Origin: Fidelibacterota bacterium
Lineage (GTDB): Bacteria > Pseudomonadota > Alphaproteobacteria > Rhodospirillales > Rhodospirillaceae
DNA: 34,173 bases
Reading direction: 5' to 3'
Assembly (NCBI GenBank): GCA_947476895.1
Contig: CANJRX010000024.1
Location: forward strand, 1 to 34,173
A program made the position numbers and the translations under genes. Positions 22,050 to 29,864 of the stretch are shown piece by piece (position 1 is the stretch's first letter; every line of letters starts with the position of its first letter). A model generated the notes under the pieces. That model saw nothing but the letters and a program-made list of their open reading frames with translations. It was not told the origin of the DNA and made no database searches.

Positions 22050-22700
22050 GAACCGGTAAGCGATGCCGACACGCACCACCGGATAGTATTTGAAGTCGTC
22101 GACATCATCTTGGATGTCCTGGCGCTCTTGTTCCAAGTTCGTCGCAAAACCAGGAATGGCGTTGGCTGTGCCGCTGGCCGTCAGCGCTACGTTACCGCCG
22201 CCTTGGAACATGACACCGGCATCAGCCACGAAGCTGAAACCCGGCTCGCCGCGGCCGCTGGTGTAACCGAGACCAGCGTAAGGTGCGATGTCTTTGAACT
22301 TGATGCGGCCATCGAGCGTGCCGAGCTGGGCCGGCGTATAGATGGTGCCGCCGATCTCGACGTTGCTGGTCGGGGTTGCGGTGATATCAACTTTGTTGCG
22401 GTTCAAGTACGCGCCGCCGGTGAAGCGGAAACCGTTCTGGAACGGGAAAATGTCACCGAGCAAGCCGACGCTTTGCAAGCGCAGGTCGCCGTCGTAGGTC
22501 ACGTCGTCGCCATCGACATCGTGCGACATGCTGAAGTAGTTGCCGCTGGCGCGCACAGCAAACATCTCACCGATATCAAAGCCGACTTCCGCGTTAAAGC
22601 CCTGGGTGCCGATACCTACGCCGACGGATTGGGCCATGGACGTCGCCGGCAGCAAAGCCAAGGCGCCAACCACGATGTAACCGAGATAAGTGAAACGCAT
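22047..22700 (-). CDS. Outer-membrane beta-barrel protein
   Basis: The 217-residue protein starts with a clear signal peptide (MRFTYLG, hydrophobic core to about residue 20, probable cleavage after SMA at 23). The mature part alternates polar and hydrophobic residues with many Gly and aromatic positions and ends in VVRVGIAYRF, a typical final barrel strand with C-terminal Phe recognised by the BAM machinery. The family resembles small eight-strand OmpA/OmpW-like barrels, but I cannot name it. A longer central loop (about 95-125) is Thr/Gly-rich. The ATG at 22698-22700 is set by GGAGG seven bases upstream; the longer frame would need a TTG. A possible stress-type promoter lies 45-70 bases upstream. 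Confidence 0.85.
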   Translation of the reverse strand: MRFTYLGYIVVGALALLPATSMAQSVGVGIGTQGFNAEVGFDIGEMFAVRASGNYFSMSHDVDGDDVTYDGDLRLQSVGLLGDIFPFQNGFRFTGGAYLNRNKVDITATPTSNVEIGGTIYTPAQLGTLDGRIKFKDIAPYAGLGYTSGRGEPGFSFVADAGVMFQGGGNVALTASGTANAIPGFATNLEQERQDIQDDVDDFKYYPVVRVGIAYRF

Positions 22701-22744
22701 AAAATCCTCCAAGATCCGTTCCCGCGCGGATTGCGCGAGGTGTT

Positions 22745-22769
22745 AACTCCACCCGCACTGATTCGTTCC
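22745..22769 (-). promoter_or_regulatory. Possible EcfG-type promoter for the outer-membrane protein gene
   Basis: Read leftward, GGAAC (22765-22769) is followed after 16 bases by AGTT (22745-22748); the consensus has CGTT. It sits 45-70 bases before the start codon, a sensible distance, but one mismatch in the short -10 makes it a weak call. Confidence 0.3.
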
Positions 22770-22880
22770 TGGCTATGACGCGGTTATGGGCGAGCGTTGC
22801 GATTTGGCAACAGGAAGGGTTGAAACCCGGCTGAAAACCGGCAGACTGCCCCCTCACTCGCCCTTTAGTATCGGGACCTC

Positions 22881-24221
22881 ATGTCGCAACCCACGCTTCT
22901 CAACTTGCTCTCGGACCTCATTTCAGACGCCCGCAAGGCCGGAGCTGAGGCCGCCGACGCCATCGTGGTGGACGGAACGTCGGTGTCCGTGACGTCTCGC
23001 CTCGGCAAGCTCGAGCAGCTTGAACGCTCGGAAGGCGGCGACATTGGCCTGCGCGTGCTGATCGGCAAACGCCAAGCCATCGTGTCGTCCTCGGACCGTT
23101 CGAAAGAAGCTTTGAAGGAATTGGTCGAGCGCGCCGTCGCTATGGCCCGCACCGTGCCCGAAGATCCTTATTGTGGTTTGGCTGCGCCCGAGCAATTGGC
23201 GAAGTCTTTGCCCGCGCTCGACATCTGCGATCCTGCCGAGGTCTCGGCCGAAACACTGATCGAAAAAGCCAAAGCCTGCGAAGCGGCGGCTTTGGACATC
23301 AAGGGTGTGACCAACTCCGAAGGCGCTTCGGCGTCGTGGGGCAAATCTCAGGTCGCCATCGCCGCCTCCAACGGTTTCGTGCGGACGTATGAGTCGTCGG
23401 GTTCATCCATGAGTGTGTCGGTCATCGCCGGCGAAAACGATCACATGGAAACCGACTACGATTATACCAGCGCCGTGTACTTCACCGATCTGAAGGCCCC
23501 GGCCGAGGTCGGCGTCGGCGCGGGTACGCGCGCTGTCCGCAAACTTGGCGGCCGCAAGGTGTCGAGCCAGAAAGTCCCGGTGATTTTCGATGCCCGTGTA
23601 GCACGCGGCCTCGTTAGCCATTTCCTCGGCGCGATCAATGGCTCATCCATCGCACGCGGCACGTCGTTCCTGAAGGACGCCATGAACGCGGACGTGTTTG
23701 CGTCCGGTATCAACATCTTCGAAGACCCACACCGCAATCGCGGGCTGCGCTCTAAGCCCTGCGATGCCGAAGGCCTGGCGAATATGGGCCGTGCGTTGAT
23801 TGATAAAGGCCAGCTGACAACCTGGATTTTGGATTTGCGCTCGGCGCGGCAGCTGAACCTCACGCCCACGGGCCACGCCACACGCGGCACCGGATCGCCG
23901 CCCAGCGCCGGCACCACCAACGTGTGGCTGGAAGCGGGCAAGGACAGCCCCATCGCGCTGATGAGCGATATCAAGGAAGGTTTGTTCGTGACGGATCTCT
24001 CGGGCCAAGGCGTCAACGGCGTGACCGGCGACTACAGCCGCGGCGCGGTGGGTTTCTGGATCGAGAACGGCCAGATCACCTACCCCGTGCACGAAATCAC
24101 CATCGCCGGGAACTTGAAAGACATGTTCAAGCGGATCACGCCCGCGAACGATCTTGATCTACGTTACGGCATCGACGCCCCGACGGTGCGTATCGACGGC
24201 ATGTCGCTGGCGGGGACCTAA
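22881..24221 (+). CDS. pmbA: PmbA/TldE-family metallopeptidase subunit
   Basis: The 446-residue protein matches PmbA (TldE), the partner of TldD in a heterodimeric zinc protease that processes or degrades small modified peptides in the cytoplasm. Typical segments are GLRVLIGKRQAIVSSSD, TYESSGSSMSVSVIA, a GATRGTGSPPSAGTTN-like stretch near residues 333-347 and LFVTDLSGQGVNGVTGDYSRGAVGFWIENG (in 370-400). TldE subunits lack the zinc-binding HExxxH motif of TldD, and none is seen here. tldD is not in the window. The ATG at 22881 is used. Its stop codon overlaps that of the convergent lipid kinase gene. Confidence 0.93.
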   Translation: MSQPTLLNLLSDLISDARKAGAEAADAIVVDGTSVSVTSRLGKLEQLERSEGGDIGLRVLIGKRQAIVSSSDRSKEALKELVERAVAMARTVPEDPYCGLAAPEQLAKSLPALDICDPAEVSAETLIEKAKACEAAALDIKGVTNSEGASASWGKSQVAIAASNGFVRTYESSGSSMSVSVIAGENDHMETDYDYTSAVYFTDLKAPAEVGVGAGTRAVRKLGGRKVSSQKVPVIFDARVARGLVSHFLGAINGSSIARGTSFLKDAMNADVFASGINIFEDPHRNRGLRSKPCDAEGLANMGRALIDKGQLTTWILDLRSARQLNLTPTGHATRGTGSPPSAGTTNVWLEAGKDSPIALMSDIKEGLFVTDLSGQGVNGVTGDYSRGAVGFWIENGQITYPVHEITIAGNLKDMFKRITPANDLDLRYGIDAPTVRIDGMSLAGT

Positions 24222-25159
24222 GCCGGAAAAATCAGGCGTACGGGTTCTGGGTCCACAGAAATGTGCGCTGGCAACGTGGCGATGATGTCGCCATCGGCCT
24301 GCACGGGCCGTCCCTTGATTCCATCCACCTCAACATCGCGTCCCGGCACGATCAGCACATCGCTGAGCGTCGAGATTTTTCCCAAGATGAGCGCGATGCC
24401 GTAGCGGGCGATATTGATCCACCCGCGCCCTTGCATCAGCACGACATGGAAACGGTCTTCCGTGAGTGACGCATTGGGCGCAGCGATGAACGGCCCGCCG
24501 TAACGCCGCCCGTTGCACACCACGACCGATGTCGTTTTATAGGACACGCCATCAATGGTGACCGCACAGCCAGCGTGATCTTCGCGGAAAGCCTGCACGG
24601 CGGCCTGCCAGACATAAGCCAAAGGTCCGATCACCTTCTTGAGCGCGAGCGATACGCCGTGCACGACATTGGCGTCGAAACCCGCGCCCGCCATCATCAC
24701 AAAGCGTCGGCCGTTGATCCGCCCGAGATGAATGGGACGGATAGGCCCCAGGGCCAGCGCCCGCGCAGTCGCTTCCACGCTTCGTCCAAGAGCAATTTCA
24801 TCAGCGAGGACATTGGCGGTGCCGAGCGGCATTAAGCCTAGCACCAGCGAACCACCCTTTAGTCCATTCACGATTTCGTTGACGGTACCATCGCCACCGG
24901 CGGCCACAATCACATCGAATTCAGAATTTTGATTGGCAGAGGCTTCGCGCGCGATGGCTTCGGCATGCCCCGGCGCTTTGGTTTCAACCACGCTCACGAC
25001 GCAGCCGCTTTTTCGCAAAAGCTCGACAATGTCATCGAAGCGGGCGCGGCGATTGCGGCCCGCAGCGGGGTTGAACACAGCGAGAATCCGGCGTGGCCCT
25101 GCGTTCACTGCAAGGCTCCCCTGCGCGGTGCGCGGCCAATATCGGCCGACAGCGTCCAT
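24218..25159 (-). CDS. Diacylglycerol/lipid kinase (YegS/DgkB family)
   Basis: The 313-residue protein has the diacylglycerol kinase catalytic domain: LAVFNPAAGR (26-35) and AAGGDGTVNEIVNGL (86-100), with GGDGT at 88-92 as the nucleotide-binding loop, and PLGTANVLADEI near 112-123. It would phosphorylate a lipid substrate such as diacylglycerol at the membrane surface; the true lipid is not evident. The ATG at 25157-25159 is taken, though the first ~22 residues are not conserved-looking and a later start is possible. It diverges from the phosphoesterase-glycosyltransferase pair with only 35 bases between start codons, and its stop overlaps that of pmbA. Confidence 0.87.
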   Translation of the reverse strand: MDAVGRYWPRTAQGSLAVNAGPRRILAVFNPAAGRNRRARFDDIVELLRKSGCVVSVVETKAPGHAEAIAREASANQNSEFDVIVAAGGDGTVNEIVNGLKGGSLVLGLMPLGTANVLADEIALGRSVEATARALALGPIRPIHLGRINGRRFVMMAGAGFDANVVHGVSLALKKVIGPLAYVWQAAVQAFREDHAGCAVTIDGVSYKTTSVVVCNGRRYGGPFIAAPNASLTEDRFHVVLMQGRGWINIARYGIALILGKISTLSDVLIVPGRDVEVDGIKGRPVQADGDIIATLPAHISVDPEPVRLIFPA

Positions 25160-25194
25160 TCGTTACAGTTCCGTTTCATTCGCATGAAGAGACC

Positions 25195-26214
25195 ATGAAG
25201 ACCAACCCCGGGAGTCTAGCAAACGCCGTGCGCTTCACATACATCGATCACGCGCGGTCGTTATTCAAGGAGATTGTGTTGCGCGCGATTGGGTGTTCAC
25301 TGAAGTTCCGCACCATCTTTATCTCCGATATTCACCTCGGCACCCGAGGCTGCAAAGCCGACTTCCTTCTCGACTTCCTCAAACACACCGAATCAGACAA
25401 GCTTTTCTTGGTCGGCGACATCATCGATGGATGGCGCTTAAAGAAAAACTGGTTCTGGACGCAAGAACACAACGACGTGGTGCAGAAGCTTTTGCGCAAA
25501 GCGCGCAAGGGCACCGAAGTCGTTTATGTGCCCGGCAACCACGATGAATTCGCTCGTGACTTTCTGGATCAGGAATTCGGCCAGATCAAAGTGGTGCGCG
25601 ACGTCATCTATGACACCATCGACGGCCGGCGCTTCCTGATCGCCCACGGCGACGAATGCGACGGCGTGATGATCTACGCCAAATGGCTCGCGATTCTGGG
25701 TGACACGGCTTACGTGACGGCGCTGACTCTCAACACCTGGTTCAACGCCATCCGGCGCAAGTTGGGCCTGCCTTACTGGTCCCTGTCGAAATACCTGAAG
25801 CACAAGGTCAAGAACGCAGTCGCGTTCATTTCCAACTATGAGCAAGCCATGGCGCGTATGGCCCGCGAACGCGGTGCCGACGGTGTGGTCTGCGGCCACA
25901 TCCACCACGCTGAAATCCGCGAGATCGACGGCATCACCTATCTCAACGACGGCGATTGGGTGGAAAGCTGCACCGCCCTGGTCGAGCACTACGATGGCCG
26001 CTGGGAAATTTTGCATTGGGCCGACCTGCGCGGCTTAGCGCCCACCGACTCTCTGTCCGATCAAGTCCCCGAAGAATCCTTTTCCATTCCGGCGTTCCCC
26101 CTTCCAACGCCCACGCGAATCCCTTTGGAAGCCACGAACAAGGCAAAAGAATGCGAATACTCATCGTCACCGATGCCTGGCATCCCCAGATCAACGGTGT
26201 TGTCAGAACTCTGA
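25195..26214 (+). CDS. LpxH-like metallophosphoesterase
   Basis: The protein belongs to the calcineurin-like phosphoesterases near UDP-2,3-diacylglucosamine diphosphatase (COG2908). Metal motifs are ISDIHLG (43-49), VGDIIDGW (73-80), PGNHDEF (113-119), IAHGDECDG and CGHIHHAEI. Many alphaproteobacteria use LpxI for lipid A, so this paralogue may act on another nucleotide-lipid or phospho-glycolipid. The start is uncertain: the ATG at 25195 gives 339 residues but has a weak binding site, while TTG (25279) or GTG (25276) lies just after a strong AAGGAG and starts closer to the conserved core. The last 64 bases overlap the next gene, so the C-terminal tail (past about residue 300) is probably dispensable. 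Translational coupling to the GT4 gene is likely. Confidence 0.82.
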   Translation: MKTNPGSLANAVRFTYIDHARSLFKEIVLRAIGCSLKFRTIFISDIHLGTRGCKADFLLDFLKHTESDKLFLVGDIIDGWRLKKNWFWTQEHNDVVQKLLRKARKGTEVVYVPGNHDEFARDFLDQEFGQIKVVRDVIYDTIDGRRFLIAHGDECDGVMIYAKWLAILGDTAYVTALTLNTWFNAIRRKLGLPYWSLSKYLKHKVKNAVAFISNYEQAMARMARERGADGVVCGHIHHAEIREIDGITYLNDGDWVESCTALVEHYDGRWEILHWADLRGLAPTDSLSDQVPEESFSIPAFPLPTPTRIPLEATNKAKECEYSSSPMPGIPRSTVLSEL

Positions 26215-27236
26215 CGACGCTTAAAAATCATCTGACCACGGCGGGCCACGAAGCCATCACCATCACGCCGGATCAGTTCCGCACCGTGCCGTGCCCCAGC
26301 TATCCTGAAATCCGCTTGGCGTTGATGCCGGCGCGCCGCATGGCCCGCACGATTGAAAGCTTCCGGCCTTGCGTGGTGCATATCGCGACCGAAGGCCCCT
26401 TGGGCATGGCGGCGCGGCGCTACTGCGTAAAGCGTGAGGTTCCCTTTACCACCGCGTTCCACACCAAATTCCCTGAGTACCTGAACGCGCGCCTGCGCGT
26501 GCCGGTGAAGTGGACCTATAAAATGATGCGCCATTTCCACGCGCCGTCCAGCTCCGTGATGGTCGCCACGCAAACGGTCGAGAACGAGTTGAAGGTGCAC
26601 GGCTTTAACAACATCATGCGCTGGAGCCGGGGTGTGGACACCGATCTGTTCCGCCCGCGCGACAAAAGCTTCCTCGACCTGCCGCGTCCCATCGCGCTCT
26701 ACGTGGGCCGCGTCGCCGTGGAAAAGAATATTGAAGCTTTCCTGGCCTTGAAACAGCCGGGAAGCAAAGTGGTGGTCGGGGATGGACCGCAGCTAAATGA
26801 ACTATCGCGCAAATATCCCGATGTGGTTTTTGTCGGCACAAAAGAAGGCGAGGATCTCGCGAAACACTTCGCGGCGGCGGACGTGTTCGTCTTTCCAAGC
26901 CTGACCGACACCTTCGGCCTCGTGCTCTTGGAAGCCTTGGCCTGCGGCGTGCCGGTTGCGGCTTACCCCGTCGCAGGACCGCTCGATGTTATCGGTGATG
27001 CTCCGGTGGGATGCCTGCACGCGGATCTTGGAACGGCTGTGCAACGCGCCCTTGGCGCATCACCCGAGGCCTGCCGCGCCCACGCGCAAAGCTATTCTTG
27101 GGAAGCCAGCACGCAGCAGTTCCTGGATAACATCGTACCGTTTCCGCCGGAGCGCTTCTTTCCCGGAGACGGGGCACCGCCCAAGAACGAGATGGCCCCC
27201 AATAGCGCTGCAGGCTTACGGCGTATGCGTACGTAA
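26151..27236 (+). CDS. Glycosyltransferase family 4
   Basis: The 361-residue protein starts MRILIVTDAWHPQINGVVRT, typical of GT4 enzymes of the MgtA/SqdX/PimB-like group that make glycolipids or mannosides. The GT-B C-terminal domain shows YVGRVAVEKNIEAFL, a VVVGDGP loop and SLTDTFGLVLLEALACGVPV with the E-x7-E-type donor-binding pattern. The first residues of the long upstream frame are noise: the ATG at 26151 starts the conserved fold. It overlaps the phosphoesterase gene by 64 bases and has only a weak AAGGCA site, so it probably relies on coupling. The acceptor is likely a membrane lipid, given the neighbours, but that is inference. Its 3' end overlaps a small ORF on the other strand. Confidence 0.88.
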   Translation: MRILIVTDAWHPQINGVVRTLTTLKNHLTTAGHEAITITPDQFRTVPCPSYPEIRLALMPARRMARTIESFRPCVVHIATEGPLGMAARRYCVKREVPFTTAFHTKFPEYLNARLRVPVKWTYKMMRHFHAPSSSVMVATQTVENELKVHGFNNIMRWSRGVDTDLFRPRDKSFLDLPRPIALYVGRVAVEKNIEAFLALKQPGSKVVVGDGPQLNELSRKYPDVVFVGTKEGEDLAKHFAAADVFVFPSLTDTFGLVLLEALACGVPVAAYPVAGPLDVIGDAPVGCLHADLGTAVQRALGASPEACRAHAQSYSWEASTQQFLDNIVPFPPERFFPGDGAPPKNEMAPNSAAGLRRMRT

Positions 27237-27305
27237 ATAATAAAGCCCGGCCACAACCACGGCTCCGATCAGCGCTATCCACAGCAAAGCCCGGTTTGAC
27301 GTCAT
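27216..27305 (-). CDS. Small single-span membrane protein (29 residues), antisense to the GT4 gene end
   Basis: Read leftward, an ATG at 27303-27305 opens 29 codons to a TAA at 27216-27218. The peptide starts MTSNRALLWIALIGAVVVAG, which is one clean hydrophobic helix, and ends LYYLRTHTP, a short basic tail. AGGGGG lies six bases before the ATG, a good ribosome binding site. The frame overlaps the last 21 bases of the GT4 gene on the other strand and diverges from the acyltransferase gene. I know no family for it. The helix and start signal make it a good candidate for a real small protein. Confidence 0.55.
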   Translation of the reverse strand: MTSNRALLWIALIGAVVVAGLYYLRTHTP

Positions 27306-27391
27306 GGCGGCCCCCTAAAACCGGCGCGGTGGGCAGCGTCGCCGATCTGCATTATTGTCCCCCGTATGACACACGGGACGCAAGTTGCCAT

Positions 27392-28108
27392 ATGGCCAAG
27401 CTGATCAAGCGCCTGGGCCGCACACCCTTCGTGCAACGCACGTTGGCGGCATTAGCTGCAGGCCTTATGGGCGCGGTGAAGGCCACGACGCGTTGGCAGT
27501 CGATCGGTGCTGATGTCGCTGCGCCCGCCTGGGCCGGCGATAAGCCGGTCATTGTCGCCTTCTGGCACAACCGGCTTGCGATGATGCCGGCGTGCTGGCC
27601 CTCATCCAAACCCTTCCACATGCTGATCTCGTCGCATCCCGATGGGCGACTAATCGCCAACACGATTGCGCATTTCGGCTTTGGCAGCATCGCAGGCTCG
27701 TCCACACGCGGCGGCGGCGAAGCGATGCGCCAGCTGGTGCGCACATTGAAGAACGGCGAGAGCATCGGCATCACGCCCGACGGTCCGCGGGGCCCGCGCA
27801 TGACGGCGGGCGACGGTGTGTTGGCGCTGGCGCGGCTGGCCGGTGTGCCGATTTTGCCCCTGGCGGTTTCCGTGAGTAACCGCGTTGTGTTGAACACTTG
27901 GGACCGCCTCATCATCCCCTTGCCTTTCGGCCGCGGCGCCATGATATGGGGGCAGCCCATGACCATACCCCGCGATGCCGACGACGCCATGCTCGCGGAC
28001 CTGCGCACAAAATTAGAAGAGGAACTGATCCGCGTGAGCGCCGAAGCCGATGCAAAGGTCGGGCAGACGATCATCATGCGCGAGGGTGCTACAAATGCGC
28101 GCGCCTGA
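27392..28108 (+). CDS. DUF374 lysophospholipid acyltransferase-like protein
   Basis: The 238-residue protein matches the COG2121/DUF374 family, which resembles lysophospholipid and lipid A acyltransferases. Conserved segments are VAFWHNRL (55-62), ISSHPDGRLI (79-88), GSSTRGGGEAMRQL (102-115) and ITPDGPRGPRM (127-137). No lone membrane helix is obvious beyond an N-terminal hydrophobic stretch (about 17-30). I take the ATG at 27392; the longer frame upstream is not conserved-looking. Its 3' end overlaps lpxK by 14 bases, so both lipid A-type genes are read together, as in many alphaproteobacteria. Confidence 0.88.
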   Translation: MAKLIKRLGRTPFVQRTLAALAAGLMGAVKATTRWQSIGADVAAPAWAGDKPVIVAFWHNRLAMMPACWPSSKPFHMLISSHPDGRLIANTIAHFGFGSIAGSSTRGGGEAMRQLVRTLKNGESIGITPDGPRGPRMTAGDGVLALARLAGVPILPLAVSVSNRVVLNTWDRLIIPLPFGRGAMIWGQPMTIPRDADDAMLADLRTKLEEELIRVSAEADAKVGQTIIMREGATNARA

Positions 28109-29069
28109 TTTCTGGCAGAACGATAACGGCATCGCCCGGCTTCTGGAGCCGGCAGGTCTCATTTACGGCGCGATCACGGCCCGGCGTATGGCCCGGGCGA
28201 AACCTTATAAAGCGTCGCAGCCTGTCATTTGCGTAGGCAACCTCACTGCCGGGGGCAGTGGCAAAACACCGCTCGCGGCCTCCATAGCGTCACGCCTGAG
28301 CGATCAGGGGCGCAGCCCCGCGATCCTGATCCGCGGCTACGGCGGCAGCATGGCCGGCCCGGTGCGCGTGAGCGGCAACACCCACACGGTTGAGGAAGTC
28401 GGTGACGAAGCCCTCCTGCACGCGCGCTATGTGCCCACATGGGTCGCGCGCCAGCGCAGCGCTGCGGCACCTTTGGCCATCGCCGCGGGCGCAGATGTGC
28501 TGGTGATGGATGACGGCCATCAACATCCCAGCCTCGCCAAGGATCTCTCGTTAGTAGTCGTGAACGGCTACACCGGCTTCGGCAACGGCCGCATTATTCC
28601 GGCAGGGCCCTTGCGTGAGTCTATTGTCGGCGGTCTCGCCCGGGCCGACGCCGTGGTGGTGATGGGTGAAGACCAACACAACCTCGCGCCGCGTCTTGCG
28701 CAGACGAAGCCGGTTTTAAAAGCCAATCTTGTCTACGGACCCGAGTGGCAAAGCTTGCGCGGCCAGCGTGTGGTCGCTTTTGCCGGCATCGGCGGACCCG
28801 ATAGATTCTTGAATTCGTTGGAAGCCGTCGGCGCGCGCGTAGTGGCCTTCCATCCCTTCGGCGATCACTACGGCTATGCCGCCGCCGATATCCAACCCAT
28901 GCTCGATGAAGCCTATGAAGTCGGTGCGCTTGCGGTCACCACCGATAAAGACGCCGTACGGCTGGACCCGGATCAACGCCAACAGGTCAACGTGCTGACG
29001 ATCAAAGCCATGTGGGAAGACGAGAGCGCGCTGGATCAGCTTTTGGATAAGGCTTTAGCGCGCGGGTAA
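28095..29069 (+). CDS. lpxK: Tetraacyldisaccharide 4'-kinase LpxK
   Basis: The 324-residue protein is LpxK, the membrane-associated kinase that phosphorylates the 4' position of the tetraacyldisaccharide in lipid A synthesis. The P-loop GNLTAGGSGKTP (48-59), a RGYGG segment (80-84) and DDGHQH (139-144; family usually DDGLQ or DDGFQ/H) are present. An N-terminal helix (about 15-30) can dip into the membrane. The ATG at 28095 overlaps the acyltransferase gene; the preceding 15 codons in frame are ignored. Its stop lies 15 bases inside the convergent M23 peptidase gene. Confidence 0.94.
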   Translation: MRAPDFWQNDNGIARLLEPAGLIYGAITARRMARAKPYKASQPVICVGNLTAGGSGKTPLAASIASRLSDQGRSPAILIRGYGGSMAGPVRVSGNTHTVEEVGDEALLHARYVPTWVARQRSAAAPLAIAAGADVLVMDDGHQHPSLAKDLSLVVVNGYTGFGNGRIIPAGPLRESIVGGLARADAVVVMGEDQHNLAPRLAQTKPVLKANLVYGPEWQSLRGQRVVAFAGIGGPDRFLNSLEAVGARVVAFHPFGDHYGYAAADIQPMLDEAYEVGALAVTTDKDAVRLDPDQRQQVNVLTIKAMWEDESALDQLLDKALARG

Positions 29070-29864
29070 AACTGCCAGCAGCGTTTCGGGATCGATGCGG
29101 GTGTTGAACCACGTCGCGCCGAAATGCAGATGTGGTCCGTTAGCGCGCCCCGTCATACCGATTTCGCCGATGACATCGCCCTGTTTCACATGGTCGCCGT
29201 CTTTGACCAAAATCTTGCTCATGTGGATGTAGATGGTCTCAAGGCCGTAGCCGTGATTGAGCACAATGGTGTTACCGGTCATGATCATCATGGGGTGGCT
29301 CAGCGTCACAATGCCATCCGCCGCCGCATGGATCGGCGTGCCAATGGGCCCCGCGATATCAAGTCCGCTGTGGGCCGCCATGGGCGAGCCGTTCAAAATG
29401 CGCTGGCTGCCAAAGGTGCCCGATTTGCGCCCCTCGGCCGGACGGATAAAACCGGTTTGAAAAAACGGCGTCAGTTCCAGCGTCATATAAGCCGCGTACA
29501 TCAGCTTGTTTTCAGCGCCGATCTTTTCCATCAGCACCGGGTCGGGCGTGACCAGCGCCTGCGGAACGCCATCGACCTTTTCGATCTCCCAGGCGCGCGG
29601 TGCGATGGTAAATTTCTGTGTGCTTTTTGTACCGTCCGATGAGACGACCAACAGTTCGCCGGTGGCCGGCGCATCACGGCCAATGCCCAAAAGAAATTTT
29701 CCGTCGGGTGTGACCGGAATGTCTTGTTTGCCATAAGTGATTTTCGCGCCCGGCTGTGCGGTACCGACGACAAGTCCGCCCTGCTCTACTCGTCCTGTGA
29801 GCGACACATCAGCCGCTGCAGCGGGAAGCACAAAGAACATGGAAAGGAAAAGCGCGCGGATCAC
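29055..29864 (-). CDS. Secreted M23-family (LytM) peptidase
   Basis: The 269-residue protein has a signal peptide (hydrophobic to about residue 17, AAA-A cleavage near 16-19) and a C-terminal LytM domain with HSGLDIA and HLHFG as the zinc-site motifs, plus the TFGSQRILNG beginning of the domain. Between them is a beta-rich region. It should cut, or bind and regulate cutting of, peptidoglycan in the periplasm; the motifs look complete, so activity is plausible. It starts at a GTG overlapping the xseA stop (GTGA), so it is coupled to xseA. Its 3' end overlaps lpxK on the other strand. Confidence 0.9.
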   Translation of the reverse strand: MIRALFLSMFFVLPAAAADVSLTGRVEQGGLVVGTAQPGAKITYGKQDIPVTPDGKFLLGIGRDAPATGELLVVSSDGTKSTQKFTIAPRAWEIEKVDGVPQALVTPDPVLMEKIGAENKLMYAAYMTLELTPFFQTGFIRPAEGRKSGTFGSQRILNGSPMAAHSGLDIAGPIGTPIHAAADGIVTLSHPMMIMTGNTIVLNHGYGLETIYIHMSKILVKDGDHVKQGDVIGEIGMTGRANGPHLHFGATWFNTRIDPETLLAVLPAR

